A DNA stretch of 64,000 nt from Candidatus Pacearchaeota archaeon (GCA_017608345.1 JAFCGA010000002.1:1-64000); one strand, 5' to 3'. Positions 19,181-30,303 are shown, counted from the stretch's first letter. The notes: generated from the letters alone by a model not told the origin. Numbers and translations: made by a program.

Positions 19181-21232
19181 TTATTTAACACTAAATAAGA
19201 ATTCTGATTGAGTATTATACACTAGTTCGAAATTATCAGATGCACTTATTTCTTGCAATCTCTGATTCGTTAGATTCACATCAAATTTATGTTTAGCTAC
19301 GCAGCTTGCGCCCAAAACTACATACTCCATCTCATTTCTTTTCAGAAATTGATAGTTATCTTCAATACTTTTATTTAGCGCTGTCCTAAAGTAAGCAGTT
19401 TCTGAGTTCTCAGATAATTCTTCATTCGCCCAAGTCATAGGATGCATATCATACCCATATAATGTAGATGGTTGATGACATAGCGGATAGACGTGAGAAT
19501 CCTTAGGAATTATATCTCCATCTCTCAGTTCCACATAAAATTTCTGTGATTCTGGAATAAAGATTTGATGTTCCGGCCAGACTGCGGTGTTGTGCCAGTA
19601 TTTCTGCGCGAAGGAAGTAGGGATTACTAATATAACTACTGCAATTATGAATATCGCCGTTAGGTGCTGTTTCTTGATTAGTTTGGCTAGTCCTACAACA
19701 GCAAACCCGATTATAAGCGAAGCTGGAATTGCGAAGAACGTCCACATCCTAAATGGGAGATACATTACTGAATGATACACACCTAGAATTATAATTAGAG
19801 AAAAGATCACCCAAATAAGCGTTGTGCTAATCCAAAAGTTTTCTTTTTCGAATAATTTCTTGTAACTTAATAGGATAAATATAATTCCTATTGTAAAAAG
19901 GCTCATCAGAATAATTCCTACTCCAATCGGATTGTTAGTCATATTCCCTTTCTGAGCAACGAAGAAATCAGCAAGAGTATATGCTCTTGTTCCGGATCCC
20001 TTTAGGTTTATGAGTTTCTTAGACGGTAAAATCAAAATTAGAGCTACTGTACCTAAGACAATAAGGAATAGTATTTGCTTAATGTTCTTGATTTGTAATC
20101 CTCTTTTGATGTGCTTAAACCAGAATTTATTTATAGCTAATAATACTACTAGGCTCGCAATAATTACTATTGATATCCCCAAAATAAGTGGGTTAAATAT
20201 TATCTTATGTATTAGTTTAAATATAAAATTAAGTCCACCAGACTGAGCTACAGGGTTAAAGAAAAGATCGCTATGTTGAATGTATATGGGAATATAATAC
20301 AGTAAAGAAAGTATAAAACCGCCGAATAATGAAAGTATAAGCTTAATGTTTAGATCTTCGTGCACAAAAATATAATTTATATAGTATATTCCAAGAAGCA
20401 TTAGTATCGTAACTGCAGTATTAACATGATTTATCAGAACTGAGGCGAATACTAAAGCAAGAATATATTTCCATTTGTTATTATTCCGCATAGCCACTAA
20501 GCAATAGAGCAAGACCGGAAATAGAGCCATATTGAAGTTTAGAGAAAACACAAAGTGCCCAACCCAGCACGGAATTGCAAACAGAGCAAAGGTTGAAACA
20601 ATTGCTATATCTTCGTTCTCCGTAAATCGCTTGGCAAAGTAATAGAAAAACAATAAGGATAAAGAGATAATTAGTGCATTAAAGAACTTCATTGTCCAGT
20701 ATATAGAATCATTAGTCTGATGCAGAACGCCCATTAAGATTTGATAGCCTTGTGTGTATGGCTCAGCGTAGTGAGAGTATTGAAATGGCGTTGAGAAAGT
20801 CTTTTCTTCTGCAATGTATTTGGAAGCAAGAGAATAACCATAAGGGTCACCATCTTCTAGCCAAGGATATACAAAAGATCCATGAATATACATATAAGCA
20901 GTTACAGCAAACATTATCAAAAGCAAGATAGAATATATTTGCTGTTTAGTTATTTTAGAAAAACTGAACTTAGGAAAGGACAAAACTTCTTTTTTTCTAA
21001 AATAGGCTGCTGCTGAAAAGATTGTGATCGCAATAATTAAATATATTTTCCAATCTAAAGGAATATGCAATAGATTAAGAATTACTCCGAGAAATGTAAA
21101 TATTGCTATACCAATTCCTAGCCGCATAACTAATTTTTCTAAGAAATCCGCTTTCCAGTCTTTTATAATGAGATCAGTTAAGAATCCAAGACCAATTGTT
21201 ACAATTAAGAAATATATTACGCTAGTCCACAT
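19181..21232 (-). CDS. Large multi-TM protein, oligosaccharyltransferase/GT39-like
   Basis: Many TM helices plus YPWLEDGDPYGYSLASKYIAEEKTF luminal motif. Confidence 0.6.
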   Translation of the reverse strand: MWTSVIYFLIVTIGLGFLTDLIIKDWKADFLEKLVMRLGIGIAIFTFLGVILNLLHIPLDWKIYLIIAITIFSAAAYFRKKEVLSFPKFSFSKITKQQIYSILLLIMFAVTAYMYIHGSFVYPWLEDGDPYGYSLASKYIAEEKTFSTPFQYSHYAEPYTQGYQILMGVLHQTNDSIYWTMKFFNALIISLSLLFFYYFAKRFTENEDIAIVSTFALFAIPCWVGHFVFSLNFNMALFPVLLYCLVAMRNNNKWKYILALVFASVLINHVNTAVTILMLLGIYYINYIFVHEDLNIKLILSLFGGFILSLLYYIPIYIQHSDLFFNPVAQSGGLNFIFKLIHKIIFNPLILGISIVIIASLVVLLAINKFWFKHIKRGLQIKNIKQILFLIVLGTVALILILPSKKLINLKGSGTRAYTLADFFVAQKGNMTNNPIGVGIILMSLFTIGIIFILLSYKKLFEKENFWISTTLIWVIFSLIIILGVYHSVMYLPFRMWTFFAIPASLIIGFAVVGLAKLIKKQHLTAIFIIAVVILVIPTSFAQKYWHNTAVWPEHQIFIPESQKFYVELRDGDIIPKDSHVYPLCHQPSTLYGYDMHPMTWANEELSENSETAYFRTALNKSIEDNYQFLKRNEMEYVVLGASCVAKHKFDVNLTNQRLQEISASDNFELVYNTQSEFLFSVK

Positions 21233-21318
21233 CTTTACCGGAATGAAAGCTATTCTTAAATAATTTGCTATGTTTTATAGCAGATATTCTTAAATAACTT
21301 TGTGATGAAGCTACTGAA

Positions 21319-22194
21319 ATGAAACAATTAAAGATAGGAATTCTTGGTACTGGAAGATGGGGAAGAAATCATGTGCGGGGCTTAACCACATTAGGACAGG
21401 AAGTTTACATTTACGATAAGAATTCTGAGCAGATGGAGAAAGTAGCTCAGGAATTTAATTGTAAAACAGCAAGTTCTATAGAAGAAATATTTAGTATATG
21501 TGATGCTGTTACAGTTGTAACGCCGAGTAACACACACTACGAAATTGTTAAATCTTGTCTGAATGCCGGGAAACATGTTTTAGTAGAGAAGCCACTTGCA
21601 CTTAATTCTAAACACGTAAGAGAATTGCTCGAACTCGCGATGGATAGAAAGTTAATCCTTGCGACAGGACATGTCTTTAGGTTTACAGATACTGTAAGAG
21701 AATTAGAGCAGATGTTTAGAATTCGTTATAAAAATATAAAATATATATCTATGCGCTTTTTGAATACTCTCGGGCCGCGGTCAGATTCAAATGTACTCTT
21801 TAATTTAGCGATCCACCTTTTTGATATTCTGGATATGATTGTCCATGAAGACCCAGAAATAATACAATGCCAATACAACGAATATTTTGGTTCGATTATT
21901 CTTAAGTATAAAAAAATAATAGCGCATCTAGAAGTTGCGTGTAATCACCAACACAAATTTAGAGATATGTATGTGCTTGGTACAGATGAAGCTGGAGAAC
22001 ACTTAGGAAATTATTATAATTTGACAGAGTCCGATAGGGAGCCGTTGTTGGAAGAGCTTCGGGCGTTTTGTTATGCAGTACAAACCAAGACTTTTCCTTC
22101 GAATGCTGCACGTATCGGATACTTTGGAGTTAAGTTGTGCGAACTTGCGCAAAAGTCTTGTGAAGAAAATAAGGCTGTGGAAGTGGAGCTATAA
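21319..22194 (+). CDS. Gfo/Idh/MocA dehydrogenase (WlbA/WbpB-like)
   Basis: IGILGTGRWGRNHVRGL...HVLVEKPLALN. Confidence 0.8.
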   Translation: MKQLKIGILGTGRWGRNHVRGLTTLGQEVYIYDKNSEQMEKVAQEFNCKTASSIEEIFSICDAVTVVTPSNTHYEIVKSCLNAGKHVLVEKPLALNSKHVRELLELAMDRKLILATGHVFRFTDTVRELEQMFRIRYKNIKYISMRFLNTLGPRSDSNVLFNLAIHLFDILDMIVHEDPEIIQCQYNEYFGSIILKYKKIIAHLEVACNHQHKFRDMYVLGTDEAGEHLGNYYNLTESDREPLLEELRAFCYAVQTKTFPSNAARIGYFGVKLCELAQKSCEENKAVEVEL

Positions 22195-22230
22195 CGGAGT
22201 TCTTAAAAGGATTTCTGTATATATTTTTCT

Positions 22231-22926
22231 ATGACCTTGGAGAGTGTAATGCAAATAATTGAGAATAGCGAGATTGGCAAGAACAAGCAGATAGGTAATT
22301 TCATTCAAATCTATGACTGTAAAATCGGAGACAACTCTGAGATTAAGGATTTTGTTAAGCTTCGAGCATGTAAAATTGGGAATAATTTAATGGTTGGAGA
22401 TTTCGTTGATCTAAGTAATACAACTCTTGGGAATGACAATGAAGTCTGGAAGTCAGCATCTCTTAATAACTGTAAAATCGGAGATAGAACTAAAATTTTT
22501 AAATTTGCAAATCTTTATGGATGTAAACTTGGGTATGATGGCAAAATCGGGTCCTATGTAGAAGTCCAGAGTGATGTGAAGATAGGTAATAATGTAACTG
22601 TTTCATCACATTCTTTTATCTGTTCTCTTGTTACTATTGAAGATGATGTCTGGATGGGGCACGGAATTATGACAGTTAATGATCTCCTTCCTCCTTCTAG
22701 AAAGAGAACTGGAACAACTGATTATTGGCTACCTACTTTGATCAAGAAAGGTGCTGTTATTGGAAGCGGCGCTAAACTTCTTCCAGTAATCATTGGAGAA
22801 AATGCTGTAGTTGGAGCAGGCTCCGTGGTTATTAAAGATGTTCCCCCTAATGAACTTTGGGCAGGAGTTCCTGCTAAATATATAAGGCCTGCTGATGAGT
22901 TGGCTAGGAAGATCTATAAACAGTAG
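22231..22926 (+). CDS. Left-handed beta-helix acyltransferase (WlbB/WbpD-like)
   Basis: Repeated hexapeptides (IGDRTKI, IGNNVTV) and GAGSVVIKDVPPNELWAGVPAKYIRP. Confidence 0.88.
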   Translation: MTLESVMQIIENSEIGKNKQIGNFIQIYDCKIGDNSEIKDFVKLRACKIGNNLMVGDFVDLSNTTLGNDNEVWKSASLNNCKIGDRTKIFKFANLYGCKLGYDGKIGSYVEVQSDVKIGNNVTVSSHSFICSLVTIEDDVWMGHGIMTVNDLLPPSRKRTGTTDYWLPTLIKKGAVIGSGAKLLPVIIGENAVVGAGSVVIKDVPPNELWAGVPAKYIRPADELARKIYKQ

Positions 22927-22959
22927 AATTTCTCTAAATCTTCTGCTAGGATGTCTGTT

Positions 22960-23862
22960 CTAAATAACTATCAGAATAACGCCAAGAACGAGTAGAAGCG
23001 TCCCGATTAGTATTGTTAAGAAATTCTCTTTCTCTTTTAGAATAAAAAAGGCGAATATTACTGTAAATATGGCTGAGGCTCGCTTTAATGCAATTATATA
23101 TGCAGTATGAGTTAGAGAGATTCCAAACATCTGTGTTGCAATAACTAAAAAGTTTAGAATAACTAGGACTAGCAATCCCTTGATATTATTCTTCAGTGTT
23201 TCTTTTAGCTTTGGTAAGAAGGAAGATTTTTCTTTAAGTAGAAGATAAATGAAAAAGAACACGATTGCGAAATAGCTGTACAGAAGGATTCTAGAAATTG
23301 CATTGGATGCATTGATAGCTGCTTTGTCAACAACAGAACTGAGCCCCCAAAAGATTGCAAGAAAGAACATTAGCCGCGCGCCTTTATTTGTAAATATTTT
23401 AGCAAAAGGTGCCAATAATTTAGAATATCTGACTTCTGAAGTATTAATTGATTTCTCAATATTTAGAACATAAGTTCCAATTACTAAGATAATTACTCCG
23501 AAGATACCATAGCGATTTGGGTATTCCTGCACCCAAAACATTGCTATTACCAAAGTAAACAGCGGGCTTAAGGATAAGAGAGGGATCGTTTTTGAAACAG
23601 ACCCATATTTTAAGCCAGACATGTAGAGGATCCCCCCGATAACAATCATAACTCCGATGATTACCATTAGAAGAAGAGACTCTGAAGTTATAATGAGCTT
23701 GTCCCAGAAGAAGAAAAGAAGTGGTGTAGTTAAAATAGCTGTAAATAACAGCTTCGCGAAGGCAATATATTGCGGATCAGCTTTATCAACTATTTTCTTG
23801 CTTACAATATGAGAAATTGCAAAGAAAACTGCACAAAGTAATCCTAAGATAAGCCATAGCAT
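22960..23862 (-). CDS. EamA/DMT-family transporter
   Basis: About 10 TM helices, AISHIVSKKIV...ILKEKENFLTILIGTLLLVLGVILIV. Confidence 0.85.
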   Translation of the reverse strand: MLWLILGLLCAVFFAISHIVSKKIVDKADPQYIAFAKLLFTAILTTPLLFFFWDKLIITSESLLLMVIIGVMIVIGGILYMSGLKYGSVSKTIPLLSLSPLFTLVIAMFWVQEYPNRYGIFGVIILVIGTYVLNIEKSINTSEVRYSKLLAPFAKIFTNKGARLMFFLAIFWGLSSVVDKAAINASNAISRILLYSYFAIVFFFIYLLLKEKSSFLPKLKETLKNNIKGLLVLVILNFLVIATQMFGISLTHTAYIIALKRASAIFTVIFAFFILKEKENFLTILIGTLLLVLGVILIVI

Positions 23863-23966
23863 GTCTTATACTGCTTCGTTAAGAATTTAAAACCTTTGTA
23901 ATTTCCAGTTAAGACTATGCGCAGGTTCTTGTTAACATGAATTCTTGCAAGAAGCATCAGTTATGT

Positions 23967-24344
23967 TTACTTAAAAAATGAACCTAAAATAAGATCTAAT
24001 AGCCTATCTCTCACGTTCTTTCTCATATAATAATTCGCACTGCATGTCTCGGGCTTTAGATCACGTATATGCCTAGTTAAGACATAATCTGCGCCAATTT
24101 CATTACCATACCTTATAGCATCATGTTCAGGACACGCACCATGAATTCCACGCTCAGTGCTAAACGTCTCAGAGCAAACTAATAATAAATCCTTGAGAGT
24201 AAGTATTTCTCCAGTGTCCTTAAAAATTAGACTAGTACTGCTGCCTCCCCAGTTAGAGTCATAATAAGTTGTTTCTGATTTAACAAACTTCTCAACATGA
24301 TATTCTCTACCATTTCTCTTTAAGCGCTGTATCTCTAGTTCCAT
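23967..24344 (-). CDS. Hypothetical protein
   Basis: MELEIQRLKRNGREYHVEKF...; divergent from 24399 gene; likely start at internal Met. Confidence 0.5.
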   Translation of the reverse strand: MELEIQRLKRNGREYHVEKFVKSETTYYDSNWGGSSTSLIFKDTGEILTLKDLLLVCSETFSTERGIHGACPEHDAIRYGNEIGADYVLTRHIRDLKPETCSANYYMRKNVRDRLLDLILGSFFK

Positions 24345-24398
24345 ACAGTAGTAACAATAAATAAACTTAAAAGATTTTCTAACTAACCTTTCAAGAAG

Positions 24399-25280
24399 AT
24401 GAAAGCCGGAAGGGAAATTATAATTTGTGACAATCACGAACCAATTTCTTTAGATAATGTGATTATTAACATTTCTCACGAAAAACCTATTCTTCCAGAA
24501 GATGTTGAGGATAGAGTAAAGGCTAATTGGGTAAGGTTCAAAGAATCACGGTCTAATGCGGTAGACAATGAAGTAGCATACTTAGTTGAGTATAGCTATT
24601 CGGAGGGAACAGTAACTGCGGAAGTCTTTACTGCTGGCTTCAGCTACAACCAATATCTAAACAGAAGTGATATTGAAATGAAAGATTCTAGGGCAGGTTT
24701 ATATGAGCCACTTGCATCGTGGATGCTTGCAGTATGTGACAATGGAAATTATGCCTTGTTTGGTCACCGGAAAGATTATGGTAACAAAAGAGTATCTGCG
24801 TTCGGAGGATTTACGAGTCAGGTAGATATAGTTGGTGACAAAATAAATACAGAACAGTTCGTACAGCGAATACTAACGAACGAAATGAAAGATATGTCCT
24901 CGTCAATTGTAGGTGTATCTATGATTGGTCTTAATTATTATCCAAAAGTTGGCCCGAAAGGATTTGATGGAGTATATGTAGCAGAATTAGAAGGTAAGCC
25001 AGAGGAATTACAGACGCATTTCAGCGAATGTGATCAGTTCTCAACAAAGCTGATTTCCGTAAGAACAGATCCCAAGAGTTTAATCAAATTCCTCGAGCAT
25101 GAGCATTGGCATCCGACTAGATCCTGTGTTGCTGGCGTATTTAGTTACATTGGTTCGAGATACGGAAGGGATGAACTAAATGCTGCACTGTCAAGTTACT
25201 CTGGTAGAGATAAGATCCATGTCGTTGAAACTCCTTTTATTGGTAGCGTAGCGGATCAACTTGCGAGCATTAGTACATAA
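24399..25280 (+). CDS. Hypothetical protein, possibly NUDIX-fold
   Basis: Intact 293-aa ORF; weak NUDIX-like segment; truncated paralogue at 33453. Confidence 0.6.
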   Translation: MKAGREIIICDNHEPISLDNVIINISHEKPILPEDVEDRVKANWVRFKESRSNAVDNEVAYLVEYSYSEGTVTAEVFTAGFSYNQYLNRSDIEMKDSRAGLYEPLASWMLAVCDNGNYALFGHRKDYGNKRVSAFGGFTSQVDIVGDKINTEQFVQRILTNEMKDMSSSIVGVSMIGLNYYPKVGPKGFDGVYVAELEGKPEELQTHFSECDQFSTKLISVRTDPKSLIKFLEHEHWHPTRSCVAGVFSYIGSRYGRDELNAALSSYSGRDKIHVVETPFIGSVADQLASIST

Positions 25281-25329
25281 AATATATAAATACATATAAA
25301 ACGCACCCTCTCGCTAAATGTTGTAATAT

Positions 25330-26448
25330 ATGAAAATCCCCTTAGTAGATCTTAAAGCACAATATCTTAGCATAAAACCAGAAATAGATTCTGCTATTCA
25401 GGAAATTCTAGATAATACTTCTTTCATTATGGGTGAGCCAGTTAAGAAATTTGAAGAGAACCTAGCTAAATTCTGTGAGTGTAAGCAAGCGATAGGTGTA
25501 AGTAGTGGTTCTTCAGCTCTGTTTCTAGCATTAAAAGCTTATGGTATCAAAGAAGGAGATGAAGTAATAACTGTTCCAAATAGCTTTATCGCAACAGCAG
25601 AAGCAATTGTTCAGTGCGGTGCTAAGCCAGTCTTTGTTGATGTTGACGAGAAAACAATGTTGATTGATACAACAAAAATAGAAGAGAAAATAACTCCTAA
25701 AACAAAAGCAATAATTCCCGTACATATTTACGGACAAATATGTGATATGGATCCGATAATTGAAATAGCTAAGAAACACAATCTGATTATTTTGGAGGAT
25801 GCTGCGCAAGCGATCGGTGCGGAGTATAAGAATAGAAAATTGCCAATTCATGAAACAGCAATATTTAGTTTTTTCCCAGCAAAAAATCTAGGCGCGTATG
25901 GCGATGGAGGTGCAGTTATTACACATAATTCAGAAATTGCTAATAAGGTTTCTAAATTACGGGATCACGGTAGGATTAGCAAATACGAAAGCGGAATAGT
26001 TGGTTATGGCGAACGATTAGATGCTCTGCAGGCAGCAATATTAGATGTTAAACTCAAGCATCTTGAAGAATGGACTAGCAAACGGAGAGAAAATGCTTTT
26101 AAATATAATGACTTGCTTAAAGATGTAAAATCTATTGAAATTCCTTTTGAAGAATCATACTCCAAGCATGTTTATTATGTATATGTAATAAGGACGAAGA
26201 AGAGAACAGAGTTAATGAAATACTTAAAAGAAAAGGAAATATTTACTGGAATCTATTATCCAATTCCTTTGCACATACAACCTGCTCTCAGCTTCTTATC
26301 GTATAAAGAAGGAGACTTTCCAGTTGCGGAAAAAGTTGCTAAGGAGATATTATCCTTCCCCGTCTATCCGGAATTAAGTAAAATTAGAGTTGATTATATT
26401 ACCGATAATATAATAAATTTTTATAAAATACCGATAGCGGATGTCTGA
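25330..26448 (+). CDS. DegT/DnrJ/EryC1 aminotransferase (WlbC/WbpE-like)
   Basis: IPLVDLKAQYLSIKPEID...EDAAQAIGAEY...FFPAKNLGAYGDGGAV. Confidence 0.93.
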   Translation: MKIPLVDLKAQYLSIKPEIDSAIQEILDNTSFIMGEPVKKFEENLAKFCECKQAIGVSSGSSALFLALKAYGIKEGDEVITVPNSFIATAEAIVQCGAKPVFVDVDEKTMLIDTTKIEEKITPKTKAIIPVHIYGQICDMDPIIEIAKKHNLIILEDAAQAIGAEYKNRKLPIHETAIFSFFPAKNLGAYGDGGAVITHNSEIANKVSKLRDHGRISKYESGIVGYGERLDALQAAILDVKLKHLEEWTSKRRENAFKYNDLLKDVKSIEIPFEESYSKHVYYVYVIRTKKRTELMKYLKEKEIFTGIYYPIPLHIQPALSFLSYKEGDFPVAEKVAKEILSFPVYPELSKIRVDYITDNIINFYKIPIADV

Positions 26449-27172
26449 GATGGTTTACAATAAAAAGGAGAAAATAAAGAAGTACTATGAGGATGAAGCA
26501 GATATTTATGATTACACACATGGAGCAGGCATGTATGGTGCTCAGAGAGGTATTGAGAAATACTACTTCAAATTCTTTAAACAGTATATTAAACCGGGGG
26601 CGAAAGTACTAGAGGTTGGTTGTGGGACGGGAGTATTTACTCAAGCCCTGATGCGAATAAGTAAATCAATTATTTCTTCAGACATCTCAGATAATATGCT
26701 TCAGGAAGCTAAAAAAAGAAATCCTGGAGTTAAATTTAAGATAGCAGATATTGAAGATTTGCCGTTTGAGGATGAAAAGTTTGATTTTGTAGTTGCGGTC
26801 AATTCGTTTTCATATGTTCCGGATAAGAAGAAAGGAATTGCTGAGATTAAGAGAGTATTAAAGAAGAACGGAAAATTTCTACTAGTTGATATGAACTTAC
26901 TGTGTCCTGCATATTATTTTACTAATTTGCTGAAGATTCGACAGAGAAAAATCTGGTTTAGCACTATTATGGACAGCAATCGGTTTTATTTATCAAATCT
27001 ACTAAAAGATAATCAATTTAAAGTTATTAAGATATATGAAGGTAATCTTGTGCCACATCGAGCTACTAAGAAAAACGTTAAATTCTATCTTCCGTTAGAG
27101 TATCTCTTAAAAATATTCCCTTTCTTTAATATTATTACTATGCGAATTTTCGTTGTTGGAGAGAAGGAATGA
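26441..27172 (+). CDS. Class I SAM methyltransferase
   Basis: GAKVLEVGCGTGVFTQAL...DLPFEDEKFDFVVAVNSFSYVPDK. Confidence 0.9.
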   Translation: MSEMVYNKKEKIKKYYEDEADIYDYTHGAGMYGAQRGIEKYYFKFFKQYIKPGAKVLEVGCGTGVFTQALMRISKSIISSDISDNMLQEAKKRNPGVKFKIADIEDLPFEDEKFDFVVAVNSFSYVPDKKKGIAEIKRVLKKNGKFLLVDMNLLCPAYYFTNLLKIRQRKIWFSTIMDSNRFYLSNLLKDNQFKVIKIYEGNLVPHRATKKNVKFYLPLEYLLKIFPFFNIITMRIFVVGEKE

Positions 27173-28263
27173 AACGAATTATAGATTATGACGTATTTGA
27201 GCGTTTTTACGGAGTTAAATTAGATAATAAGTCTGACGAAATATCCGCCCTTGCTAATCTAGCTAAGTTTATATTATCTGAAGAATATCTCCCAAAAACC
27301 GCCCCCCTTCTTTCAAAAATCCCCATTTTTCATCCACATATGATCCCGCCACGAATGAGAAGTTATATATCTGGATTAATCGCAAAATCCAAGAAAAGTG
27401 TTAGTACCTTCCCACGATTTCCATATGATTTCAGTGTAGATCATTTAAGAAAAATCGTAAAAGAAAAATATTGTTCAGCATCAAAAATAGAACCATTTTG
27501 GCCAAATAATAAGCGCTTCGCGATCATTATAACGCATGATGTTGATACAGACTATATTTTTAAGAATGCGGATATACTTAAGTCTTTTATATCTATAGAA
27601 GAAAAATATGGGTTTCGATCTGCTTGGTATATTGTTACAAATAAGTATCCATTAAACCACAGTACCTTGAAAATGCTAATTAAAAGAGGTCATGAAATTG
27701 GATTTCATGGAGATACACATGATTATAGACTTCCTTTTCTAAAAAAGGAAAAAATCAAGGAGCGATTAGATAAATGTAAACCATTCTTAGATAAGTATAA
27801 CGTCAAAGGTGGGAGGTCTCCATTATTTCTCCGCAATCCTACGTTTTTTTCAGTCTTAGAGGAGTATATATCTTACGATACATCTTGCCATGATTCTACG
27901 CTTGGAGCTCTTTCCGGTATGAATGAAGGATGCTGCTCTTGCTTCCCTTTCTTTATAAGTAATCTTTTAGAAATTCCGACCACTTTGCCTGAATCTTACT
28001 TTCTGAAGAAGCTCGGAGTTCAAAAGGAAGAGATACCTAAAATTCAAGAAGATAGATTAGAAGCAATTAGAGAACTCGGAGGAGTAGCGCATTATCTTGT
28101 TCATCCCGAGCCGCAGATAAGTGCTAATAAAGAGCATCTTGCGGATTATGAGCGGTTTTTAGAGAAATGCAGTAAATATAAAGATGCATGGGTGACTTTG
28201 CCCAGTGAATTGAATGCCTGGTGGCGTAAAAGAGATGAGAAAATAAAACGTCTAATTGGGTAG
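27169..28263 (+). CDS. Polysaccharide deacetylase-like
   Basis: FAIIITHDVDTDY...MLIKRGHEIGFHGDTHDYRLPF. Confidence 0.85.
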   Translation: MKRIIDYDVFERFYGVKLDNKSDEISALANLAKFILSEEYLPKTAPLLSKIPIFHPHMIPPRMRSYISGLIAKSKKSVSTFPRFPYDFSVDHLRKIVKEKYCSASKIEPFWPNNKRFAIIITHDVDTDYIFKNADILKSFISIEEKYGFRSAWYIVTNKYPLNHSTLKMLIKRGHEIGFHGDTHDYRLPFLKKEKIKERLDKCKPFLDKYNVKGGRSPLFLRNPTFFSVLEEYISYDTSCHDSTLGALSGMNEGCCSCFPFFISNLLEIPTTLPESYFLKKLGVQKEEIPKIQEDRLEAIRELGGVAHYLVHPEPQISANKEHLADYERFLEKCSKYKDAWVTLPSELNAWWRKRDEKIKRLIG

Positions 28264-28273
28264 TGATTAAAGA

Positions 28274-29686
28274 ATGAATATTGTACTAATATACCCTGAA
28301 TTTACTGATATATATGGTAGATATCGATTTGCAGCAAGAGTGACTGTAGTATATCCGCCGTTAGGATTGATGTACTTGGCAGCTTCTCTAGAGCGAGACA
28401 ACCATAAGGTCACGATAATAGATACCGAAGTAGAAGGATTAACAAAATCAGAGATTATCAAAGAAGTTCTACGCAAAAAGCCAGATATCGTCGGAATTAC
28501 TTCAACTACACCACTTCACCATAAAGCTATCGAGTTATTTCATCGCATAAAGCAAGGCGATTCTTCGATAAAAACAATTGCTGGCGGTCCGCATCCTACA
28601 GCTCTCCCTATGGAGACTTTACGAGAGTGCAAAGATATTGATATAATAGTTATTGGCGAGGCAGAGGAGACTATTCGAGAAATATGCTCTGGAAAGCAGT
28701 TATCTAAAATAAGTGGAATTTGTTTTAGAAGCGAGGGTAAAATTAAACTGACAAGGAGAAGAAGCCTGATCGCTGATTTAGATTCTATTCCGCTTCCAGC
28801 GAGACATCTAGTAAAAAATGAGAAATACTTATGGAGTGTTCCAAAAAAAGGAATCATACCTGTAACGCCAATAATGACTACGCGAGGATGTCCGTATAAA
28901 TGCGTTTTCTGTTCTCAACTGGTGATTTTTGGAAGGTCTATGCGGCATCGTTCAGTAGAAAATATTGTTCAGGAAATTGATGAAATTGTAAATAACTATA
29001 AAATAAAGCATCTTGTATTCTATGATGATACTCTTGGACTTAATAAAAAACTTACTTATGAACTTATAGCTGCGATAAAGAGAGAGAAACTTGATTTTAC
29101 TTTTGAAGGAATGACTCGAGTTAATATAATCAGCAGAGAATTACTCGAGAAATTAAAGAGCATAGGTTTGAATAGACTATCTTTTGGAGTAGAAAGCGGT
29201 AATCAGCGTATCCTAGACGCTGCTAAGAAAGGCATAACTTTAGAACAGATAAGGAAAGCATATGTGCTAACTAGTGAATTTGACATTGAAACACGGATGT
29301 CAATTGTTTTGGGGCTCCCATTTGAGACAAAGAAGACAATAGAGAATACAATAAAGTTTATGAAATCTTTAAAGTGTTATCAAGCATATGTTAATATTGG
29401 TACACCATTTCCAGGTACAGAATATTATGATATGGCGGTTAAGGGTTATGGCGGTATAAAGCTATTAACAAATGATTGGCGAGAGTTCAGACGATGGGGA
29501 AATGCTGTAATAGAAGTTAATGATCTTACTCGAGCGGATCTCATAAAATACCAAAAAAGAGCTCTTATGAGTTTTTATATGACTCCGAAACGGATAGCAT
29601 ATAATTTAAAAAGAGCGGGTGTTAGAGCAGCATGGGTTAATGGGAGGAGTGCAATTAAAAGCTTGTTATTATCAAAGAATAATTGA
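28274..29686 (+). CDS. B12-binding-domain radical SAM protein
   Basis: B12-like N-terminus plus TTRGCPYKCVFCSQ [4Fe-4S] CxxxCxxC motif. Confidence 0.92.
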   Translation: MNIVLIYPEFTDIYGRYRFAARVTVVYPPLGLMYLAASLERDNHKVTIIDTEVEGLTKSEIIKEVLRKKPDIVGITSTTPLHHKAIELFHRIKQGDSSIKTIAGGPHPTALPMETLRECKDIDIIVIGEAEETIREICSGKQLSKISGICFRSEGKIKLTRRRSLIADLDSIPLPARHLVKNEKYLWSVPKKGIIPVTPIMTTRGCPYKCVFCSQLVIFGRSMRHRSVENIVQEIDEIVNNYKIKHLVFYDDTLGLNKKLTYELIAAIKREKLDFTFEGMTRVNIISRELLEKLKSIGLNRLSFGVESGNQRILDAAKKGITLEQIRKAYVLTSEFDIETRMSIVLGLPFETKKTIENTIKFMKSLKCYQAYVNIGTPFPGTEYYDMAVKGYGGIKLLTNDWREFRRWGNAVIEVNDLTRADLIKYQKRALMSFYMTPKRIAYNLKRAGVRAAWVNGRSAIKSLLLSKNN

Positions 29687-30303
29687 TGAAAACTTTCAAC
29701 GAATCTCCATTCAGTAATCTCCCTAATTATATAAGTTATTATTATCAAATAAATTTAATACCTAAAAAAATAAGCTCAATTTTAGAAATAGGCATAGGGA
29801 ATAAATTTGTAAGTTCGCAACTTAGAAAACTAGGTAAAATAGTTACTACTTTAGACGTTGATAGAAAATTAAAACCAGATATTATTGCGAATGTTAATGC
29901 TATTGGGTTAAAAGACAGATCCTTCGATTGTGTGATTTGTTATGAGGTACTCGAGCATTTACCATTAAGTATGTTCGAAACTTGCTTAAACGAGCTGAGA
30001 AGAATAAGTAGGAAATACCTAATAATCTCGCTTCCTTTTTCTGGTTTTGCGGCAGGTTTGTATCTAAAACTTCCGTTGAGAGGTGGAGGAAGAATATTTA
30101 GAATTCCACTCCCTTTTTTTTCTCGTCCGGAAAAGCTAGTAAAGAAATTCAAAATAGCTCATTATTGGGCCATTGGAGAAGGGAAGATTTCTAGAAATTT
30201 CACCCGTAAGAGATTAAAAGGGTGTGGTTTTAAAGTAATGAAAGAGTTATCTCCTGTTTTGAATAGCCACCATATTTTTTGGGTCTTAAGAAAAGTAAAA
30301 TGA
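29683..30303 (+). CDS. Class I SAM methyltransferase
   Basis: ISSILEIGIGNKFVSSQLRK...FDCVICYEVLEHLP. Confidence 0.85.
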   Translation: MMKTFNESPFSNLPNYISYYYQINLIPKKISSILEIGIGNKFVSSQLRKLGKIVTTLDVDRKLKPDIIANVNAIGLKDRSFDCVICYEVLEHLPLSMFETCLNELRRISRKYLIISLPFSGFAAGLYLKLPLRGGGRIFRIPLPFFSRPEKLVKKFKIAHYWAIGEGKISRNFTRKRLKGCGFKVMKELSPVLNSHHIFWVLRKVK

